This document shows, one piece after another, positions 8,301 through 15,683 of a DNA stretch of 23,821 nt. The stretch lies in NCBI GenBank assembly GCA_044233745.1, contig JBIIJN010000037.1, positions 1-23,821 of the forward strand. Direction: 5' to 3'. Position numbers and translations under genes: made by a program. Each line of letters begins with the position of its first letter. The stretch's first letter is position 1. Source of the stretch: UBA6165 sp044233745. Lineage in GTDB: Bacteria; Bacteroidota; Bacteroidia; Flavobacteriales_D; Crocinitomicaceae. The notes under the pieces are model-generated. The model made no database searches, had not been told where the DNA came from, and was given only the letters and a program-made list of their open reading frames with translations.

Positions 8301-8518
8301 TTTATATAGATGGAATTATTCCTTCAACATTTACGGTAGAAATTTTTAACCGTTGGGGAGAGTTGATCTTTGAATCGAATGATCCATTTTTTACTTGGGA
8401 CGCAAGCTACGAAGGTTTACCCGTTCCTTTTGGCACCTATGTCTGGAAAATTAAAGCACTTGAGGCTTTTTCTAATGAAGAAAAGGAGTGGATTGGTCAC
8501 GTGAATGTGATTCGATAA
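5312..8518 (+). CDS. Secreted T9SS type B repeat protein with lamin-tail and PKD domains
   Basis: This 1068-residue protein begins with a signal peptide (basic n-region, hydrophobic core about 19-31, likely cleavage after SRA at about 36). A lamin-tail-like domain follows at about 60-270 (ILINELMISP, GEWIELYNP). A SprB-like segment occupies about 286-346. Six repeats of about 75 residues span 349-804; most begin with a PLP-type motif and each has a conserved Cys pair (for example C440/C489 and C514/C563). Two PKD-like domains lie at about 805-887 (NFGDGG) and 888-973. The end (974-1068) is the gliding-motility-type C-terminal domain, with VPNTYTPNGD, FNRWGELIF and GTYVWKIKA. This domain directs export through the type IX system, so the protein is probably surface-attached or released. 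The start is a TTG: an in-frame stop at 5306-5308 leaves no upstream ATG, and the next in-frame ATG would remove the signal peptide. Confidence 0.93.
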   Translation: MKHQIKHIGIRFSWTGSLSTSLLLCCIIAFHFQSRAQVATVTSTVNTACNGLPCDWQGPTILINELMISPVIGDGSLSGPGPNGGRGEWIELYNPDVCNPVDISCYYLGNYTFEGAGGFRLPDNVIVPPAGFVVVRGIDAPPVPFANLVANGGNVIEIICPPEINMTGVCVVGTPGNRLWFPNAGGWFAFYNAQGVPQDAVRWGPGNIGDLAGSPCIASRPGCNNAQSLASYNAIPANLKFQASTAEAGTHVGQSIRRIPDGGNWAGVGAGTYANCNAPCFDPSVSTCTGTATVTSAPGNAPYTYLWDDFENQTTQTAIGLCAGTYTVTVTSANGIVSTATVTILDYVPPVSFNFTPSFCINSPVAPISGYSPVPINNQDGVFSGPGVVQNNFNPAAAGLGNHTLTYTFTDQSGCTNTTQTVVTVHPLPVLNIAAIQPLCVSAQPIDMTVNPVGGTLSGPGISGTTFNPAIAGIGTHTITYNFTDVNGCSNTSTIQIVVNPLPQITFSTPNAFCIDDAAEVLSADPPGGVFTNNNNPITTFNPAIFEAGSHDFTYTAFNNFGCSNTANYTINVNPLPVVDFNITTDLCLNSLFYPFTDYTVSPTGGSVVFSGPGVQNNSGILALDAGVGTHLITLDYTDLNGCQNSDNATVNVFTLPELSVVNNLPQYCITDSVTNFEFTPADGILYGQSVSGNQFFPSQNSAGLYPLEYIYIDQNGCTDTLNFNVEATPLPIVQILTPAYVCLNAAPFPINTIPASGGTILINGIAGNIIVPSELGVGVHEIYLEYTDNIGCFNSTTRLIYIAPLPSISVNLDPIEACPPVVYTLFGEFIDGTNCQWNFGDGGVSNTCLPIDHIYTNAGCYSPIFSVSNEFGCVSDTTLTDLICVFPQPNAYFEYAPTELTIFNTAAQFINLSTGASQYQWIFDINGSQTTSNQLNPAFNFPEFQVGSYPVTLYAISSDGCIDSFSVIVIVSPEVIIYVPNTYTPNGDYKNEVWSIYIDGIIPSTFTVEIFNRWGELIFESNDPFFTWDASYEGLPVPFGTYVWKIKALEAFSNEEKEWIGHVNVIR
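6356..7723 (+). repeat. Six tandem ~75-residue repeats encoded in the secreted protein
   Basis: Units cover residues 349-426, 427-500, 501-574, 575-654, 655-729 and 730-804. Most open with (P/T)LP plus a hydrophobic strand, carry a first Cys 10-15 residues in, a middle SGPG / FNPA / GxGTH block (best in units 1-4), and end with YTDxxGC plus a strand. The DNA has diverged between units, so these are old protein-level repeats rather than recent duplications. Confidence 0.8.
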
Positions 8519-8526
8519 GCGAGCTA

Positions 8527-8580
8527 TTAACACTGCCTTTTAATAACTTAAATGAAGTCTTTCAATTCTGACGGTGTTAA
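8527..8580 (+). repeat. Inverted repeat flanking the end of the repeat-protein gene and the transaldolase promoter
   Basis: TTAACAC at 8527-8533 is the exact reverse complement of GTGTTAA at 8574-8580, with about 40 nt between. The right arm ends 5 nt before the transaldolase -7 element. The loop is too long for a good terminator and there is no T-tract, so it could be an operator pair or chance. Confidence 0.3.
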
Positions 8581-8585
8581 CTGTT

Positions 8586-8593
8586 TACTTTTG
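8586..8593 (+). promoter_or_regulatory. Promoter -7 element for the transaldolase operon
   Basis: TACTTTTG matches TAnnTTTG perfectly and lies 20 nt before the transaldolase ATG at 8613. A weak TTTC at 8560-8563, 22 bp upstream, might serve as the -33 element. It argues against the earlier in-frame GTG at 8574, which would precede the promoter. Confidence 0.6.
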
Positions 8594-8612
8594 GTTCCAT
8601 AAAATTGAAATC

Positions 8613-9269
8613 ATGAAGTTTTTTATTGACACTGCTAATTTGAGCGAAATTAGCGAAGCCAACGATTTGGGTATTTTGGATGGCGTAACGACTAATCCTA
8701 GTTTGATGGCCAAAGAAGGTATAGCGGGGACCAGTCACATCCTCAAGCATTACGTAGATATTTGCAACATTGTAGATGGCGATGTTTCTGCTGAAGTAAT
8801 TGCCACAGATTATGCTGGAATCATCAAAGAAGGTGAAATGTTGGCCGATTTGCATCCCAATATTGTGGTAAAAGTTCCTATGATTAAAGATGGCATCAAA
8901 GCGATTTCTTATTTTAGCGGAAAAGGTATTCGAACCAATTGTACGCTTGTTTTCTCAGCTGGTCAGGCTATCTTGGCTGCCAAAGCAGGAGCTTCATATA
9001 TATCACCATTTGTGGGTCGTTTGGATGACATTTCTTTTGACGGCATCGACTTAATCGACCAAATTCGTGGCATTTACAACAACTATCTCTTTGAAACAGA
9101 AATTTTGGCCGCATCAATCCGCAACCCTATACACATCATCAAATGTGGAGAGATTGGAGCAGATGTGATTACGGCTCCCTTGAGTGCGATTTTGGCTCTA
9201 TTGAATCATCCATTAACAGACAAAGGTTTGGCTCAGTTTTTAGCCGACCACGCGAAAGGTAACAAATAA
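8613..9269 (+). CDS. Small transaldolase / fructose-6-phosphate aldolase-like
   Basis: This 218-residue protein belongs to the short transaldolase family (TalC/MipB/FSA), whose members are about 210-220 residues. It begins MKFFIDTANLSEI and continues GILDGVTTNPSL, the diagnostic N-terminal strand and loop. The Schiff-base lysine is in NIVVKVPM (K87), and TNCTLVFSAGQA, YISPFVGRLDD and ADVITAPL complete the barrel. The reaction is either transfer of dihydroxyacetone between sugar phosphates in the pentose phosphate pathway or fructose-6-phosphate cleavage; sequence alone does not decide, and many members annotated as FSA are true transaldolases. The start at 8613 is chosen because the family begins at MKFFIDT and a promoter element lies just before it. 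It heads a cluster with the YciO-like gene 11 nt downstream. Confidence 0.93.
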   Translation: MKFFIDTANLSEISEANDLGILDGVTTNPSLMAKEGIAGTSHILKHYVDICNIVDGDVSAEVIATDYAGIIKEGEMLADLHPNIVVKVPMIKDGIKAISYFSGKGIRTNCTLVFSAGQAILAAKAGASYISPFVGRLDDISFDGIDLIDQIRGIYNNYLFETEILAASIRNPIHIIKCGEIGADVITAPLSAILALLNHPLTDKGLAQFLADHAKGNK

Positions 9270-9280
9270 AAAAACAGAAC

Positions 9281-9898
9281 ATGTTTATCAGCATCAATCC
9301 TGACAATATCAATCAGCGACAAATTCAAGAAGTTGTCGATATTCTGAATAAGGATGGTGTGATTATTTACCCCACAGATACCGTGTATGCATTGGGTTGC
9401 AAATTGACAAGCAAAAAAGCACTCAATACAATGGCTCAATTGAAAGGAATCAAACTCAATAAAGCCAATTTCGCTTTGGTTTTTGACAGCATGAGCAACC
9501 TATCAGAATATGTGAAGCAATTCGACCGCCCGATTTTTAAATTGTTGAATCGCGCTTTACCGGGACCTTTTACTTTCATTATGGAGGCCACCAATGCGCT
9601 GCCTAAATTATTCGATTCCAACAAAAAAGAGGTAGGGATAAGAATTCCTGACAACCCAATTGCCATGGACATTGTAAAAGCACTTGGCGTTCCAATGGCT
9701 ACAACTTCTCTCTACGATGAGAACGACGATATCTTGGAATACTACATTGACGCGAGTGAAATTTTGGAAGACTATGAGGATAAAGTAGATGCCATTGTTG
9801 ATGGTGGATTAGGGAAATTGTATGGTTCAACCGTTGTGAGTTGCATTGGTGGTCAAGTAGAAATAATTAGACAAGGTTTAGGAGAATTGCCAGTATGA
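9281..9898 (+). CDS. yciO: YciO-type protein of the Sua5/YrdC family
   Basis: This 205-residue protein has the Sua5/YrdC fold, the family that makes threonylcarbamoyl-AMP for the t6A modification of tRNA. It resembles the E. coli YciO branch more than TsaC: the N-terminus (FISINPDNINQRQIQEVV, then GVIIYPTDTVYALGCK) follows the YciO pattern, the length is almost the same, and the usual TSAN motif is replaced by TTSLYDEN (141-148). YciO's role is less clear than TsaC's, so a full threonylcarbamoyladenylate synthase function should not be assumed. Automated annotation would probably still use that name. It starts 11 nt after the transaldolase and overlaps the amidotransferase start by 4 nt (ATGA), so it lies within one operon. 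Confidence 0.88.
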   Translation: MFISINPDNINQRQIQEVVDILNKDGVIIYPTDTVYALGCKLTSKKALNTMAQLKGIKLNKANFALVFDSMSNLSEYVKQFDRPIFKLLNRALPGPFTFIMEATNALPKLFDSNKKEVGIRIPDNPIAMDIVKALGVPMATTSLYDENDDILEYYIDASEILEDYEDKVDAIVDGGLGKLYGSTVVSCIGGQVEIIRQGLGELPV

Positions 9899-10461
9899 TA
9901 TTGTTGATCGATTTTGGAAGTAGCAAAGCACCGCTCATAGAAGATATTCTTATGAAATTTGCATCTGTAGAAAGAATTGGCTACTACGATTTCGATGAAA
10001 AAACGCTTAAAAAATACAGCGCAATTGTATTTTCTGGGGCTCCAATTTTACTCTCTCAAATCGACAACAGCAAATACATTTCAGATTTTCAATGGGTGAA
10101 AGAATACAACAAACCGATTTTGGGCATTTGTTTTGGTCACCAACTCTTAGGTTTGCTTTTCGGAGCTAGTGTTTCTTTGCAGCGCGAAGACCGAGGTATG
10201 CAGTGGATTGAAGTGATTGCACACAATCCCCTATTTGATGATTTGAAAAACCCAGTGGAAATGCAGGAAGACCATTGCGAAAGTATTTCTGTTGCCCTTG
10301 GTTTTGAATTGACTGCTACTTCCGATTTTACGGTAAACGAGGCGATGCACCACAAATCCCTGCCTTTTTTTGGAGTTCAGTTTCATCCAGAGGTTTCGGG
10401 AAAAGCTGGAGAATTGTTGCTCGAAAATTTTTGCAAATTGGTTAAACTCTTTAATGCTTAG
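9895..10461 (+). CDS. Class I glutamine amidotransferase (GMP-synthase-like GATase1)
   Basis: This 188-residue single-domain protein has the class I glutamine amidotransferase triad: nucleophile C79 in GICFGHQLLG (77-86), and H164 with E166 in FHPEVSG (163-169). It begins MILLIDFGSS, as in the GATase domain of GMP synthase or anthranilate synthase component II. It would hydrolyse glutamine and pass ammonia to a partner, but no synthetase partner is in the window. The closest look is to the stand-alone GuaA-like amidotransferases; a peptidase or gamma-glutamyl hydrolase role is possible. It overlaps the YciO-type gene by 4 nt and is followed after 3 nt by the SpmAB-type gene, so it is a middle member of the operon. 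Confidence 0.9.
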   Translation: MILLIDFGSSKAPLIEDILMKFASVERIGYYDFDEKTLKKYSAIVFSGAPILLSQIDNSKYISDFQWVKEYNKPILGICFGHQLLGLLFGASVSLQREDRGMQWIEVIAHNPLFDDLKNPVEMQEDHCESISVALGFELTATSDFTVNEAMHHKSLPFFGVQFHPEVSGKAGELLLENFCKLVKLFNA

Positions 10462-10464
10462 CAC

Positions 10465-11706
10465 ATGCTTTTGAATAGAATTTGGATTGGCTTTTTTCTC
10501 ATTGCTTTTATCACGGCATCTTTTAAGGCATTTGGTTATGCCGATTGGGATGTATTCGACCGCATTGTTAAAGCCTTATTCGAAAGCACGGTCACCGGGT
10601 TTGAGCTTTCTATAGGTCTGACAGGAATTTTGGCACTTTGGATGGGCATCATGAAAATTGGTGAAGATGGAGGTGCGGTACACTATTTGTCTAAAATGGT
10701 AGCCCCACTGTTTACGCGACTTTTCCCAGAAATCCCAAAAGAACACCCAGTTTTCGGCACCATAATGATGAATTATTCCGCCAACATGCTTGGTTTGGAT
10801 AATGCCGCCACGCCAATAGGTCTCAAAGCTATGGGCCAATTGCAGGAATTAAATCCAGATAAGGAAACAGCCTCCAATGCTCAGATTATGTTCTTGGTGT
10901 TGAACACTTCTGGTTTAACCTTAATTCCCGTGTCTATCATTTCGTATCGATTGCTGAGCAATTCAGCGAATCCAACTGAGATTTTTCTTCCTATTTTATT
11001 GGCAACCTATTGTTCAACGATTGCTGGATTGCTTTTTGTGTCCATTCGCCAGCGCATCAATCTTTTGAACGGCGTAATTTTGGCTTATCTTGGTGGGCTA
11101 TCCTTGCTTATTGGCGCTTTGGTTTTCACCTTGTTTACCTATCCCGAAAAAATCGATTTTATCAGTAAATTTTTAGGCAACTTCTTATTGTTTTCAGTGA
11201 TTATATCCTTTATTTTATTGGCGGTTCGCTCAAAAATCAATGTTTACGAATCGTTTATAGACGGAGCGAAAGGTGGTTTTGAAGTGGCTATAAAAATCAT
11301 TCCATATCTCATAGCTATTTTAGCAGCAGTTGCCGTATTTCGAGCTTCTGGCGCCATGGGTGGTGTGATGGATGGCGTTCGGTATGCGCTTCAAGCTTTT
11401 GGTGTGGAATGTATGCAAATCGCCGATGCCCTACCCACCGCAATTTTGAAACCGTTTAGTGGAGGTGGCGCAAGAGGAATGATGGTCGATGTTTTCAATC
11501 AAGATGGTTTGGGTCCTGATTCGTTTGCAGGTCGCTTGGCCTCGGTATTCCAAGGCTCAACAGAAACCACATTCTATATCTTATCTGTTTACTTTGGTTC
11601 TGTTCAAATTAAAAAAATCCGTTACGCAGCAGGAGCAGGTTTATTCGCAGATATTATTGGTATCATCGCCGCCATTTTTATTACGTTCATGTTTTTTACT
11701 TGTTGA
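10465..11706 (+). CDS. Fused SpmA-SpmB nucleoside-recognition (Gate domain) membrane protein
   Basis: This 413-residue membrane protein joins two halves that are separate genes in spore formers. The N-terminal half (about 1-195) is SpmA-like: GFELSIGLTGILALWMGIMK, then FGTIMMNYSANMLGLDNAATPIGLKAM. The C-terminal half (about 260-413) is SpmB-like: IIPYLIAILAAVAVFRASGAM, LPTAILKPFSGGGARGMM and FQGSTETTFYILSVYFGSVQ. Both halves carry the nucleoside-recognition (Gate) domain, which has several membrane helices. In Bacillus, SpmA and SpmB affect spore core dehydration; this organism shows no sign of sporulation, so the role here is unknown and may be transport. It is the last gene of the transaldolase cluster and converges with the halogenase-like gene, 14 nt away. 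Confidence 0.9.
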   Translation: MLLNRIWIGFFLIAFITASFKAFGYADWDVFDRIVKALFESTVTGFELSIGLTGILALWMGIMKIGEDGGAVHYLSKMVAPLFTRLFPEIPKEHPVFGTIMMNYSANMLGLDNAATPIGLKAMGQLQELNPDKETASNAQIMFLVLNTSGLTLIPVSIISYRLLSNSANPTEIFLPILLATYCSTIAGLLFVSIRQRINLLNGVILAYLGGLSLLIGALVFTLFTYPEKIDFISKFLGNFLLFSVIISFILLAVRSKINVYESFIDGAKGGFEVAIKIIPYLIAILAAVAVFRASGAMGGVMDGVRYALQAFGVECMQIADALPTAILKPFSGGGARGMMVDVFNQDGLGPDSFAGRLASVFQGSTETTFYILSVYFGSVQIKKIRYAAGAGLFADIIGIIAAIFITFMFFTC

Positions 11707-11720
11707 AAAGTAGCTCAAAA

Positions 11721-13181
11721 TCAATGCTTTAATTCGATTCGCAAATAGGCCATTAAGGCCTTGCCCATCAAAACCAAAGGAATAAAAGGAAAACGCCAAT
11801 CTTTGGGAACACGTACGCCAGAATATCGAATTAGCCCTTTCGGACGCTTTCTGTTCGGGTTTCTTTTACGTTTATCATAAATGCCTTGATATCGTGCTCT
11901 AAAATAATTAAAAGCCAAACGCTCCAAAAAATTGAATTGCAATGGCTTTCTGATTCTATTTGAAAACATCACGGATGGAAATACCAATTTGCCGAAATAG
12001 AGCACATTTCCTTGCATCAACCAAGCTGAGAAAATATCGAAAGAACCCATGAGCGGATATGCAGACTCATAAATCTTGAGGCGACATTCATAGCTTTTCA
12101 TGAATTGTCTTTCATAGTGCTTCCAGTTCTTATCCGACCAAATATCTGAATGAACATTCTGACAGATTAATTGAGATAACCAAAGCGATTGTTGACCAAT
12201 CAATTCCAACCCAGGACTGATAAGCGGATCAATAAAAGCACCACTTTCTCCAATCAAAGCTATTCCCTTGCTGTATAGTTGCTCAGAAACATAGGGCAAT
12301 TTTTCAATGTGACGGATCTCCCCGATTTTTGCACCGGACACCAATTGACGCATTTGAGGATCTGTATTAAGCTCATTTTGAAAAAAAGCTACTGGATTCT
12401 CTATTTGGATAGCTTGACTATTCAACACCACTCCAATACTTGTAAGTTCGTCGTTTAATCGTATGATCCACCACCATTTATTTTCGCGCATGAAGTGAGT
12501 TGTGCTGAATTTTCTCGGTGAAATAGCATATTCGTCCCAAAAAGAATTATTCGAAGTATCCCATATTTTTTGATCGGCTATCCCTGTGAAATGAGCCATT
12601 ATGGCTTCTGTATGTAAATTAATTTTTTTGTCTTTCCAGTTAAGAAACTTTGGAACGAATCGAGCCCTTCCAGAAGCATCAACAACCCATTTAGATGACA
12701 ATTTAAGAATATCTTGAGCCGTTTCCACATGAATTTGATTATAAAAAACAGACGCTTTTAAATCAATAATCTTAGCGGGTCTCAAAATTTCCACACCCAA
12801 AGTTGCAACTTCATCCAACAAGTCTTGATCAAACTTTTGTCGATTCAGATGATAAGAGTGTATATGACCTACAAAAGTTGGGCTTGCAAATTCACATTGG
12901 TCATGGGGATTTTCGCTATTGCTTTCATTGAACAAAAAACGGATTCCGCTTTTCTTAACATGGCCTTGCAGCAAGTGCGATAAACCCATTTTTTCGACAA
13001 AAAGAGCTGTCATATCCACAAGTGACTCCCCTATCTTCATTGGAAAGACTTCACTGTTTTCTATAATGCAAATCTTCAAATCTGGGTTAGATCTCTTGCA
13101 ATTTAAGGCAAAAAAAGTCGCCGCAAGTCCACCGCCAATGATCACAATATCGTGTGTGTTTATCGACTTATTCATAGGCAT
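11721..13181 (-). CDS. FAD-dependent halogenase-like oxidoreductase
   Basis: This protein of about 486 residues belongs to the flavin-dependent halogenase/monooxygenase group. A Rossmann FAD site IIGGGLAATFFAL is at 14-26, the early GES segment MKIGESLVD is at 48-56, and the second FAD signature is GESGAFIDPLISPGLELI at 311-328. Halogenases carry WxWxIP; here the corresponding block is WWWIIR at 236-241, so the final Pro is Arg. Substrate and halogenation activity cannot be claimed; monooxygenation or simple oxidation are alternatives. The C-terminus is rich in basic and aromatic residues and could lie at the membrane. The first ATG (13181) overlaps the MDR gene by 14 nt; a second ATG at 13175 is equally likely. 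Coupling with the MDR gene suggests a shared pathway. Confidence 0.82.
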   Translation of the reverse strand: MPMNKSINTHDIVIIGGGLAATFFALNCKRSNPDLKICIIENSEVFPMKIGESLVDMTALFVEKMGLSHLLQGHVKKSGIRFLFNESNSENPHDQCEFASPTFVGHIHSYHLNRQKFDQDLLDEVATLGVEILRPAKIIDLKASVFYNQIHVETAQDILKLSSKWVVDASGRARFVPKFLNWKDKKINLHTEAIMAHFTGIADQKIWDTSNNSFWDEYAISPRKFSTTHFMRENKWWWIIRLNDELTSIGVVLNSQAIQIENPVAFFQNELNTDPQMRQLVSGAKIGEIRHIEKLPYVSEQLYSKGIALIGESGAFIDPLISPGLELIGQQSLWLSQLICQNVHSDIWSDKNWKHYERQFMKSYECRLKIYESAYPLMGSFDIFSAWLMQGNVLYFGKLVFPSVMFSNRIRKPLQFNFLERLAFNYFRARYQGIYDKRKRNPNRKRPKGLIRYSGVRVPKDWRFPFIPLVLMGKALMAYLRIELKH

Positions 13182-14220
13182 CTTTAAGTTCTAGAATTTG
13201 AACAATAACTTTACCTCGAGCCCTTTTGGTTTCTAGATATTCCAATGCATCAATGGCTTTTTCAAATGGATAAATACGGTCAATGACTGGTTCAATAATA
13301 CCATCGTCGATGAGTTCAGTCAATTGATTCAAACGATCAGCATGAGGTGTGCTCCAAACATGTTTATACTTTATGGATCTCTTGTTCATTCTAGCCATCA
13401 AAGGAATACCTTTAATATAGAACGCAATTCTGAGCAACTTTGAGAAATCAATTTGCTTCAAGGTTTCTTGGTCGTGATGCCCAGCTAGGGTGATAATTTT
13501 CCCGCCTCTTTTCACCCACGAGACAGATCTCCAAGGATACGAACCACCAACAGTATCAAAAACAACATCAAAATTTCTCAATCGATTCATCACAAGCTTG
13601 TTTGTATAATCAACAATCTCGTCCGGCGATAAAGTTTTCACAAAATCTACGTTTTTTGGACTCGCTGTAGCCGTTACCTTACAACCTTTGAATTTTGCGT
13701 ATTGAATCAAAAACGTTCCCAATCCTCCAGAACCGCCAATAATCAAGACTTTTGCTCCCAATTGAGGTTTCGCATATTCAAAAGCTTCCATTGCTGTGCA
13801 AGCCACCAATGGCATTGCTGCGGCATCAATTAAAGAAATTGTTTTTGGAGCCAAACCTATCATCTGTTCGTTAACGCTGGTTGTGCTTGTAATTGTCCCG
13901 ATTTGATGCCATGGAACTTTCCCATATATCCGGTCACCAGGATTAAATTTAACAACGTTATCCCCTTTACCTATAATAATTCCAGAAAAGTCATAAGCTA
14001 TTGGAAAGGGACGCTTCGGACTAAATATAGGAAGCGCCATACCATATACCATTTTATAATCAATTGGATTTAAGCCCGCAGCTACAATTTGCACCTGCAC
14101 ATCGTTCTTTCCAATGGTCGGGATAGCTATATCAACATAGTCCAGTCCCTTTCTTATATTGAAACTGTAACGAGTTAAACACAATGCCAAACGGTTTTTT
14201 GAAGTCATATTGTTTTTCAT
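13168..14220 (-). CDS. Quinone-reductase-like MDR alcohol dehydrogenase family protein
   Basis: This 350-residue protein belongs to the zinc-independent quinone oxidoreductase branch of the medium-chain dehydrogenase/reductase superfamily. The N-terminal GroES-like half shows VAAGLNPIDYKM (47-58) and FPIAYDFSGIIIGKG (72-86). The Rossmann half shows the NADPH motif IIGGSGGLGTFLIQYAK (160-176). The structural zinc cysteines of true alcohol dehydrogenases are absent. It probably reduces a quinone, enone or related carbonyl with NADPH in the cytosol. An in-frame ATG at 14208 (MTSKNR) is an alternative start. Its 3' end overlaps the halogenase-like gene, so the two are translated from one message, and a promoter element lies at 14240-14247. 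Confidence 0.88.
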   Translation of the reverse strand: MKNNMTSKNRLALCLTRYSFNIRKGLDYVDIAIPTIGKNDVQVQIVAAGLNPIDYKMVYGMALPIFSPKRPFPIAYDFSGIIIGKGDNVVKFNPGDRIYGKVPWHQIGTITSTTSVNEQMIGLAPKTISLIDAAAMPLVACTAMEAFEYAKPQLGAKVLIIGGSGGLGTFLIQYAKFKGCKVTATASPKNVDFVKTLSPDEIVDYTNKLVMNRLRNFDVVFDTVGGSYPWRSVSWVKRGGKIITLAGHHDQETLKQIDFSKLLRIAFYIKGIPLMARMNKRSIKYKHVWSTPHADRLNQLTELIDDGIIEPVIDRIYPFEKAIDALEYLETKRARGKVIVQILELKDAYE

Positions 14221-14239
14221 TTAATAAAAAACACTATTT

Positions 14240-14247
14240 CAAATGTA
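14240..14247 (-). promoter_or_regulatory. Promoter -7 element for the MDR / halogenase-like operon
   Basis: The minus strand reads TACATTTG, a perfect TAnnTTTG match, 20 nt before the MDR ATG at 14220. No clear TTTG -33 element is visible in the T-rich upstream sequence. Confidence 0.5.
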
Positions 14248-14371
14248 AAAATAAAATTTCTTAAAATAAGGATTTTATACTGCGATTTGTATTACAAAAT
14301 TATGAAATAAAAGACTAAATATTTCAATTCGTTTGTTGAATCAATTACTTCCTAATTTTACCATCTCTATT

Positions 14372-15676
14372 ATGCTATACCAAATTACAAGATTCATTAT
14401 TGGGATTGCACTGCGCATCTACTACAAACGAATAGATATTCGCAATATCCATAATTTACAAACAACCGGGCCGAGTATCATCATCTCAAATCATCCCAAC
14501 ACCTTGATGGATGCGCTTTTATTGGGATATATGAGCCGACAAGAAGTATATTTTCTAGCCAAAGCCACACTTTTCAATACAAAATTGAAACTCTGGATGC
14601 TGCAAAAAATGCACATGATTCCAATCAATCGACCGGGAGAAGGCAAAATTGAAGGTGTTCAAAATACGGATTCATTCGAGGCATGTTTCAAAGTACTGGA
14701 ACAAGGCAAGCGGATTCTTATTTTCCCTGAAGGCTCGAGTTTTAAAGAGCGCGTGTTGCGACAATTGAAAACTGGAGCTGCCAGAATTGCGCTGGATTTT
14801 GAGAAAAAATACGATGGAAAAATGGGAATTGTGATCATTCCTGTGGGCATCAATTATAGCGATGCAGAACGTTTCCAAAGCAGTATTTTGGTGAGTGTTG
14901 GCGCCCCGATTTTGGCTTCTGATTTTTTGGATGCATACCGCGCTGATTTTGTGAATACTTCACGTGATTTGACTAAAATTTTTCGATTGCGTTTGGAAGA
15001 ATTGTTAATCACTTCACATGATGAACAAGAGGATAAGTTGTTTGATGTATTACGTGAAATTCTGGCGTCCAAGTACTTACTTAAAGAAAAAGATGATTTT
15101 GGTTTCCTAACGGAGTTGAAAAATGCATTGACAAAAATTCGGGTTAGTGATCCTTTGAAATACCAAGAATTAATCAAATTGGCCTATGAAATCAAATGGA
15201 AAAGCGAAAAAGTAGCCATCCGTGCCGATTTTGCTGATAGAAGGTTTCGATCTGTGATGTTTTTGCGTCAGATTCTATTTTCTATCATCGGACTTTTTAT
15301 CGCTTTTCCCGTGTTTTTATATGGCTTTCTCCACAATGGATTGCAATATCAACTCACCGACAAACTTATTCTGCGCAACACCAAAGAAGTGGAATATTAT
15401 GCGCCTTTGGCTGTATTAATTGGCATTCTACTCTATCCCCTGACATACATTGGTTTTATTGTATTGTTGCACCAGTTTGTTCACATTCCTTGGTGGGGGA
15501 AAATTATATATTACGCTAGTTTACCGATCAGCGGATTATTGGCTTATTACATTTACAAGTATTACACGCATGTTTCCTTCAAATGGAATTATTTCCTGCT
15601 GATGTTCAACCGCCGCGAATCTCTATTAGATATCAAAAGCAAGCGCGACGAACTGAGAAAATTATTGTTTGACTAA
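14372..15676 (+). CDS. PlsC-family acyltransferase with C-terminal membrane helices
   Basis: This 434-residue protein is a phospholipid/glycerol acyltransferase. The catalytic block is SNHPNTLMDAL (39-49), with H41 and D47, giving an HX5D spacing as seen in Gpt2-type glycerol-3-phosphate acyltransferases rather than the HX4D of standard PlsC. The second motif IFPEGSSFKERVLRQ (117-131) matches the substrate-binding block. The C-terminal part has about three to four hydrophobic helices (roughly residues 285-310, 345-370 and 380-400). It probably acylates glycerol-3-phosphate or lysophosphatidate at the inner membrane. The ATG at 14372 is chosen; the frame also opens earlier with TTG at 14333, but the family-like sequence starts at MLYQITRF. 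It converges with the SDR gene, 7 nt away. Confidence 0.9.
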   Translation: MLYQITRFIIGIALRIYYKRIDIRNIHNLQTTGPSIIISNHPNTLMDALLLGYMSRQEVYFLAKATLFNTKLKLWMLQKMHMIPINRPGEGKIEGVQNTDSFEACFKVLEQGKRILIFPEGSSFKERVLRQLKTGAARIALDFEKKYDGKMGIVIIPVGINYSDAERFQSSILVSVGAPILASDFLDAYRADFVNTSRDLTKIFRLRLEELLITSHDEQEDKLFDVLREILASKYLLKEKDDFGFLTELKNALTKIRVSDPLKYQELIKLAYEIKWKSEKVAIRADFADRRFRSVMFLRQILFSIIGLFIAFPVFLYGFLHNGLQYQLTDKLILRNTKEVEYYAPLAVLIGILLYPLTYIGFIVLLHQFVHIPWWGKIIYYASLPISGLLAYYIYKYYTHVSFKWNYFLLMFNRRESLLDIKSKRDELRKLLFD

Positions 15677-15683
15677 GCATTCC

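Noticed and set aside
8527..8580. Inverted repeat as a terminator after the secreted protein gene
   Set aside because: The arms are only 7 bp with about 40 nt between them and no T-tract follows; kept only as a weak repeat.
8574..8612. Earlier GTG start for the transaldolase
   Set aside because: It would precede the promoter -7 element at 8586-8593 and add residues absent from the family.
8577..8855. 92-residue open frame on the minus strand
   Set aside because: It is antisense to the transaldolase start and has no family features.
14854..15177. 107-residue open frame on the minus strand, Ser/Lys/Asn rich
   Set aside because: It is antisense to the acyltransferase, whose motifs are convincing.
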